This document shows, one piece after another, positions 60,211 through 64,000 of a stretch of 64,000 bases of DNA (within the stretch, counting starts at the first letter, position 1; the number at the start of each line of letters is the position of its first letter). Origin of the DNA: UBA3946 sp002385755 (GTDB taxonomy: Bacteria; Bacillota_I; Bacilli_A; ML615J-28; CAG-698). The stretch lies in assembly GCA_050953085.1 (NCBI GenBank), contig JBMNLX010000005.1, forward strand, positions 62,001-126,000. Direction: 5' to 3'. The notes under the pieces were generated by a model, which was given only the letters and a program-made list of their open reading frames with translations, was not told the DNA's origin and did no database searches. A program made the position numbers and the translations under genes.

Positions 60211-61550
60211 TTTTCACAAGACAAGCGATAAAGCGCCTCGGCGTATATCGCCGTCGCCGTAAGCAAATCCTTAATCGCTATATATTCGTTGGCCCGATGA
60301 ACAACTTCCTCGTTTCCGGGAAAATGGATGCCGAACGCCACTCCCTTCCGCAACGCGCGGGCATATGTCCCGCCGCCAATCGTCTTAAGCGGCGTCGAAA
60401 CGTCGCCGGTGTGTTTAATATAGACCTCGTGTAATATTTTAATGTCGGGATCGTCCTTATCAACGTAATGAACGGGGATATCAAAGGTTATTTCGGCGGT
60501 AAGGCCGTATTCGGAAGCAAGGCGTTTGAAACTCTCAAGAAATCTTTCCTTATCCCAACGGATTGGGTAACGGAAATCAAGGCAGGCAAAGCCTCCTTCC
60601 CGGGTGATTTCCAAAATCCCCAAGTTGCAAGTCAAATCTTTCATCTCCGGGTCGGAAAAAGCAAGGCCGGCATGTTTAAGACGCGAGTCGCTCAAGACAT
60701 CGTTTACAAACCTCAACAAATTGCTATCCGCATGACGATGTAAAAACCGAGCCATCATGACGGCGGCGTTGATGCCGTTATCGGGTTCCATCGCGTGCGC
60801 GCCGCGCCCGTTGAGAATTAAGACGCCGTCCGCGGCGGAACCGGAAAGGGCGTTTTCGGATAGATACTCCAAAAATTCTTTTTCCAATCCGCTCCTCGCG
60901 CTGGCTTCAGCCTTCGCGGGCACGACATTGTGCCGGTTCCCGCTCTTTACCGTCACGACTGATCCGCTCTTGTCGGTAAGTTTAATATGAAGAACGCCTT
61001 TTTCACCGTATATCAACGGGAAATCGGCATCCGGGGAAAACCCGAACGCCGGCATCGGGCACACTTGAAAATACCTGGTGATGCCGCGCCATTTGCTTTC
61101 CTCATCCGTGCCGATAATCAGGCGAATTTTTTTATCGGGCGCGATATTTAAATCCTTAAGCAATCGCAGCGCGTACAAACTGCTAATTGTCGGGCCCTTA
61201 TCATCGACGGCGCCGCGGCCGTAAATCCGATCGCCCGCGACGGTTCCGGCGAACGGCGGGTAGTCCCACTGTCCGTCGGCGGGAACGACGTCGACATGGC
61301 ATAACACGCCGATAATCTCCTCTCCCTCGCCGTACTCGATATGCCCCGCGATATTATCGACGTTAAGAGTTCTAAAACCGTAACGATTGCCTAGTTCCAA
61401 AACATAATCGAGGCTTTCGCGCAGGCCGGCGCCGAAGGGCTCGCCCGGTGTATCCGGGCTTTCCTCCAAAACGCTTTTTATCGACAATAGCCCGCATAAA
61501 TCCTTTATCATTTGCGATTCGTAATTTTTCAGCAATTCTTTAAAATTCAT
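60207..61550 (-). CDS. pepV: M20 dipeptidase PepV
   Basis: A 447-residue dinuclear zinc dipeptidase: VLCHVDVVPADGQWDYPPF, IYGRGAVDDKGPTISSLYAL, IIGTDEESKWRGITRYF, ALRKGVAFGIHFPG, EEVVHRANEYI. Metal ligands and the lid domain (about residues 170-350) look complete. It releases amino acids from broad dipeptides, including those containing unusual residues. AAGGTG precedes the ATG. First gene of the pepV-trmB-M42-yjjX-DJ-1 operon. Confidence 0.93.
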   Translation of the reverse strand: MNFKELLKNYESQMIKDLCGLLSIKSVLEESPDTPGEPFGAGLRESLDYVLELGNRYGFRTLNVDNIAGHIEYGEGEEIIGVLCHVDVVPADGQWDYPPFAGTVAGDRIYGRGAVDDKGPTISSLYALRLLKDLNIAPDKKIRLIIGTDEESKWRGITRYFQVCPMPAFGFSPDADFPLIYGEKGVLHIKLTDKSGSVVTVKSGNRHNVVPAKAEASARSGLEKEFLEYLSENALSGSAADGVLILNGRGAHAMEPDNGINAAVMMARFLHRHADSNLLRFVNDVLSDSRLKHAGLAFSDPEMKDLTCNLGILEITREGGFACLDFRYPIRWDKERFLESFKRLASEYGLTAEITFDIPVHYVDKDDPDIKILHEVYIKHTGDVSTPLKTIGGGTYARALRKGVAFGIHFPGNEEVVHRANEYIAIKDLLTATAIYAEALYRLSCEK

Positions 61551-61575
61551 GACTTCACCTTTTTCTATTACTTAT

Positions 61576-61605
61576 GTATAGTATACCATTATATGGGGAA
61601 AAATA
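61576..61605 (+). promoter_or_regulatory. Candidate forespore (SigF-type) promoter of sspI
   Basis: GTATA (61576-61580), 15-base spacer, GGGAAAAATA (61596-61605) matches the pattern GYATA-N15-GGnnAnAnTR. It lies 33 bases ahead of the ATG. SigF and SigG sites overlap in preference, so either could use it. Confidence 0.45.
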
Positions 61606-61638
61606 ATATAGCAAATCATATAAAAAGGAGAAAATAAT

Positions 61639-61845
61639 ATGAATATTGATATCAGGCAAGCAGTAAAAAACAACTTAAACAATTCTTCATTCGAAGACGT
61701 CAAAAGCACAATTGTTGACGCGATGAATATCAAGGAAGAAAAAGTTCTCCCGGGTTTGGGCGCGCTTTTTGAAGTTTATTGGAAAAGCGTCGGGGAAGAA
61801 GAAAGAAACAAAATTGTGCAGACGATTACCGAAAAAATAAATTAA
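61639..61845 (+). CDS. sspI: Small acid-soluble spore protein I
   Basis: A 68-residue protein closely matching Bacillus SspI: MNIDIRQAVKNNLNN (Bacillus MDLNLRHAV), STIVDAMNIKEEKVLPGLGALFEV (Bacillus [23 protein letters not shown]) and a short basic end. SspI is a minor spore core protein made in the forespore; it lacks the GPR cleavage site of alpha/beta SASPs. It is one of few plus-strand genes, with AAGGAG upstream and a shared terminator downstream. Confidence 0.9.
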   Translation: MNIDIRQAVKNNLNNSSFEDVKSTIVDAMNIKEEKVLPGLGALFEVYWKSVGEEERNKIVQTITEKIN

Positions 61846-61847
61846 TA

Positions 61848-61885
61848 AAAAAGGCTAGATTATTGGTTGATATCTAGCTTTTTTT
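61848..61885. terminator. Bidirectional terminator between sspI and tkt
   Basis: GCTAGAT (61854-61860) and ATCTAGC (61872-61878) with A-run before and seven T's after, serving both converging genes. Confidence 0.75.
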
Positions 61886-63847
61886 ATTAACGGCGCGAAT
61901 AAATGCTTCAACAATATGATTAACGGTAAACCCGTAGCTTTCGATTAGCTGTTTGCCCGGAGCGCTGGCGCCGAAACGGTCGATGTTTATTAAGATCCCG
62001 GAAGGGCCGATGAACTTATGCCAATGAGCCCCCTCGCCCATCTCGATTGCGACTCTCGCCGTGGCGTTTTCCGGCAAAACCGAGTTTTGATACTCCCGTT
62101 CCTGCCGCGCGAAAAGATCGAGGCTGGGGATGCTCGCGACGCGAACGTCAAACCCTCTCGCAAGCAATTCGCGTTTCGCCTGCAACGCAAGTTGAACTTC
62201 CGATCCCGAGGCCATTAATATCCCGTCGATTGTTTTTTCCTCATAAGCGAGCACGTACCCGCCTTTACCAAAAGATGAAAACGCGACTCCGGGGGCGACG
62301 TTGGGAACGGCTTGCCTTGTAAGAACGATTGCGGTCGGGGCGTTTTTATTTTCAAAAGCATAACGGAACGCGAGCTTAGTTTCATACCCGTCGGCCGGGC
62401 GGAACGTCGTCAAGTTGGGAACGCTTCTTAACATCGTCAGCTGCTCGACGGGCTGATGCGTTGGCCCGTCCTCGCCAACGGCGACCGAATCATGCGTGAA
62501 AACATAAATAACCGGTAGGCTCATCAACGCCGACATCCGTATCGCCGGTTTCATGTAATCGGAAAACACGAAAAACGTGCCGCACACCGGCCTTAACCCG
62601 TGCAACGCCAAACCGTTGCTGATCGCGCCCATGACATGCTCGCGAACGCCAAAATTAATATTTCTCCCGGTTCGGTTGCCTTCGCCGAAACTCCCGTCCG
62701 GTCCTTTGATTTTTGTTGAGGAGGAAAGATCGGCCGAACCGCCGATCAGGCCGGCGTGAATTTTACCGACCGCGTCAATAACCGCGCCCCCGTATTCGCG
62801 GGTCGCTTTCGCGTCGTCAGCGGAGACGGGGATAATTTCCTCAAAGTCAATCGTAAACTCGTCTTTTATTATTGACTCGAACAACGCGAATTCCTCGGGA
62901 AATTCTTTTTGATAATCCGTTTTTATCTTTTCCCAATCCCGGTATTTTTCCCGTCCGCGCTCGTACACCGCGCGACGGAAATAATCATAGACTTCCCGCG
63001 ATACTTCGAAATGTTCCCCGCCGAGCGCCGCCCGCATTTTTTTCACGTCTTCCGCCGGAAGCGGGCTGCCGTGGCTCTTGTGCGAGCCAGCCAGGCTCGA
63101 GCCGACGCCGATAACCGTTTTAATCTCGATAATGGTCGGCCTGTCGCTTGCTTTCGCTTTAATGACGGCTTTCTCAATTTCGCTAATATTCTCACCGTCA
63201 GAGACGAGGATATGATTCCAACCCATCGCCCGGTATTTGCCGGCGACGTCTTCGCCGGTAGTATCTTTTACCGGCCCGTCCAATTGAATGTCGTTGGAAT
63301 CATAAAGAACAATTAGCCGAGACAGGCGCAAATGGCCGGCAAGGCTCATCGCTTCCTGCGTTACGCCTTCCTGCAAATCGCCGTCGCCGCATAAGACGTA
63401 AGTATAGTGATCGATTAAGGGCAAGCCCTCTTTGTTAAAACGGCCGCGCAAGTATTCCTCGGCAATCGCCATTCCGGTCCCGATTGCGATTCCTTGGCCG
63501 AGCGGACCGCTTGTGGAATCGACGCCGGGAGTGTCTCCGCGCTCGGGATGACCGGGGGTTATGCTTCCGAGTTGACGGAAGTTTTTCAAATCGGAGATCA
63601 TAATGCCGAAACCGGATAAATGCAGGATCGAATATAAAAGGGCGGAACCGTGGCCGGCCGCCATGACAAAGCGGTCGCGGTTAACCCAACGGTCATCGCC
63701 GGGAAACACGTTCATAATTTTGGTGTAAAGAGTATAAATAAGCGGCGCCGCGCCCAAAGCTATTCCCGGGTGCCCGGACTTGGCCTTGTGGACCTGTTCG
63801 ACCGATAAAACCCTTAATGTTTCCAAGGCTTTCATCGTATCTTTCAT
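61874..63847 (-). CDS. tkt: Transketolase
   Basis: A 657-residue thiamine-diphosphate enzyme of the pentose phosphate pathway. It shows KSGHPGIALGAAPLIYTL, the ThDP motif CGDGDLQEGVTQEAMSLAGHL with a bound-metal Asp/Asn, FGVREHVMGAISNG, FVFSDYMKPAIRM, THDSVAVGEDGPTHQPVEQL, and the C-terminal domain. GGAGAAGG precedes the ATG, which overlaps the stop of the upstream PTS gene (ATGA). With rpiB in the same window it supports a full non-oxidative branch. Confidence 0.97.
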   Translation of the reverse strand: MKDTMKALETLRVLSVEQVHKAKSGHPGIALGAAPLIYTLYTKIMNVFPGDDRWVNRDRFVMAAGHGSALLYSILHLSGFGIMISDLKNFRQLGSITPGHPERGDTPGVDSTSGPLGQGIAIGTGMAIAEEYLRGRFNKEGLPLIDHYTYVLCGDGDLQEGVTQEAMSLAGHLRLSRLIVLYDSNDIQLDGPVKDTTGEDVAGKYRAMGWNHILVSDGENISEIEKAVIKAKASDRPTIIEIKTVIGVGSSLAGSHKSHGSPLPAEDVKKMRAALGGEHFEVSREVYDYFRRAVYERGREKYRDWEKIKTDYQKEFPEEFALFESIIKDEFTIDFEEIIPVSADDAKATREYGGAVIDAVGKIHAGLIGGSADLSSSTKIKGPDGSFGEGNRTGRNINFGVREHVMGAISNGLALHGLRPVCGTFFVFSDYMKPAIRMSALMSLPVIYVFTHDSVAVGEDGPTHQPVEQLTMLRSVPNLTTFRPADGYETKLAFRYAFENKNAPTAIVLTRQAVPNVAPGVAFSSFGKGGYVLAYEEKTIDGILMASGSEVQLALQAKRELLARGFDVRVASIPSLDLFARQEREYQNSVLPENATARVAIEMGEGAHWHKFIGPSGILINIDRFGASAPGKQLIESYGFTVNHIVEAFIRAVNKKS

Positions 63848-64000
63848 TCCTTCTCCTTTATAAGCAATCGGTAAATATATGAAGCCCGGTCACCAAAACT
63901 GCATTTCACGACATCGTCTACCAACAAGATGCCTTTCGCGCCAGTTTCTTTTAATTCCTCAACCAAGACTTTATCAATGTCCTTGACGCGGACGCTAATC
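63844..64000 (-). CDS. PTS glucose-type EIIB domain, C-terminal part (5' end beyond window)
   Basis: The last 51 codons of a gene entering from the right edge: ISVRVKDIDKVLVEELKETG, AKGILLVDDVVKCSFG, then a short tail ending IKEKE. This matches the C-terminal half of the EIIB (PtsG/GlcA-type) domain, after the active Cys. It may be a stand-alone EIIB or the end of a IIBC/IICB fusion; the part seen cannot tell. Its TGA overlaps the tkt ATG, so tkt is co-transcribed with it. Confidence 0.65.
   Translation of the reverse strand, partial: ISVRVKDIDKVLVEELKETGAKGILLVDDVVKCSFGDRASYIYRLLIKEKE

Noticed and set aside
1..64000. Possible UGA-to-Trp reassignment given Mollicutes-like traits
   Set aside because: Several genes (for example alr and the glycosyltransferase at 29689) end properly at TGA, and Trp is encoded by TGG throughout.

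Overview
The window reads as chromosome from an endospore-forming, low-to-moderate GC member of the Bacillota, probably an uncultured lineage of class Bacilli on the Erysipelotrichia/Mollicutes side. Five sporulation genes are recognisable: gpr, spoIIID, spoIIQ, spoIIR and sspI. Gene order matches Bacillus in several places: comEA-comEC-holA-rpsT-gpr, mnmA-recD2, rpsF-ssb-rpsR, gdpP-rplI-dnaB, prfA-prmC-tsaC with spoIIR, and DUF1146-spoIIQ-spoIIID. The Mollicutes leaning rests on the in-frame gdpP-rplI fusion and compact coding, and is inference. TGA is used as a stop and TGG for Trp, so the standard bacterial code applies.

Layout. 1-5.9 kb: spore germination protease (cut by the window edge), S20, Pol III delta, a zinc-ribbon membrane protein, and the DNA-uptake pair ComEC/ComEA. 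6-8.2 kb: a Big_2/amidase lipoprotein and a 51-residue membrane protein. 8.3-13.7 kb: recD2, mnmA and uvrB. 13.8-19.9 kb: two very large paralogous parvulin-like lipoproteins flanking a WalJ/YycJ hydrolase. 20-24 kb: CorC-type transporter, YhaM exonuclease and a divergent CCA-enzyme homologue. 24.2-28.3 kb: YigZ, SpoIIID, a degenerate ABC pair, SpoIIQ, DUF1146 and a PduO-type adenosyltransferase. 28.3-35.8 kb: an extracellular polysaccharide cluster (polymerase with a 5' frameshift, three glycosyltransferases, priming sugar transferase, FlaA1/CapD-type dehydratase). 35.9-46.9 kb: upp, rpiB, luxS, a GNAT protein, spoIIR, tsaC, an unknown membrane protein, prmC, alr, prfA, dnaB and the GdpP-L9 fusion. 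47-50 kb: an NlpC/P60 lipoprotein and rpsR-ssb-rpsF. 50-57.4 kb: the accessory part, with a P-type ATPase carrying an eight-fold extracellular repeat, an orphan HExxH protein, an MqsRA-like toxin-antitoxin pair with a Panacea domain, and a patatin. 57.4-64 kb: DJ-1, YjjX-type NTPase, M42 peptidase, trmB, pepV, sspI, transketolase and the end of a PTS EIIB.

Almost everything is on the minus strand in short, tightly packed operons separated by strong hairpin terminators. No gene-free stretch exceeds 300 bases; the largest gaps are 54713-54974, 19853-20079 and 829-1026. I saw no tRNA, rRNA, CRISPR array, insertion sequence or replication origin.

The most unusual item is the P-type ATPase at 50167-53583. 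The loop expected to face outward between its last two membrane helices has been replaced by about 240 residues containing eight W-x-[LI]-N-G-x-x-T units with alternating long/short spacing. Other notable items are an ABC ATPase that has lost essentially every catalytic motif, a CCA-transferase homologue with altered catalytic residues plus a coiled-coil tail, the toxin-antitoxin module, and candidate sporulation sigma-factor promoters ahead of spoIIID and sspI.
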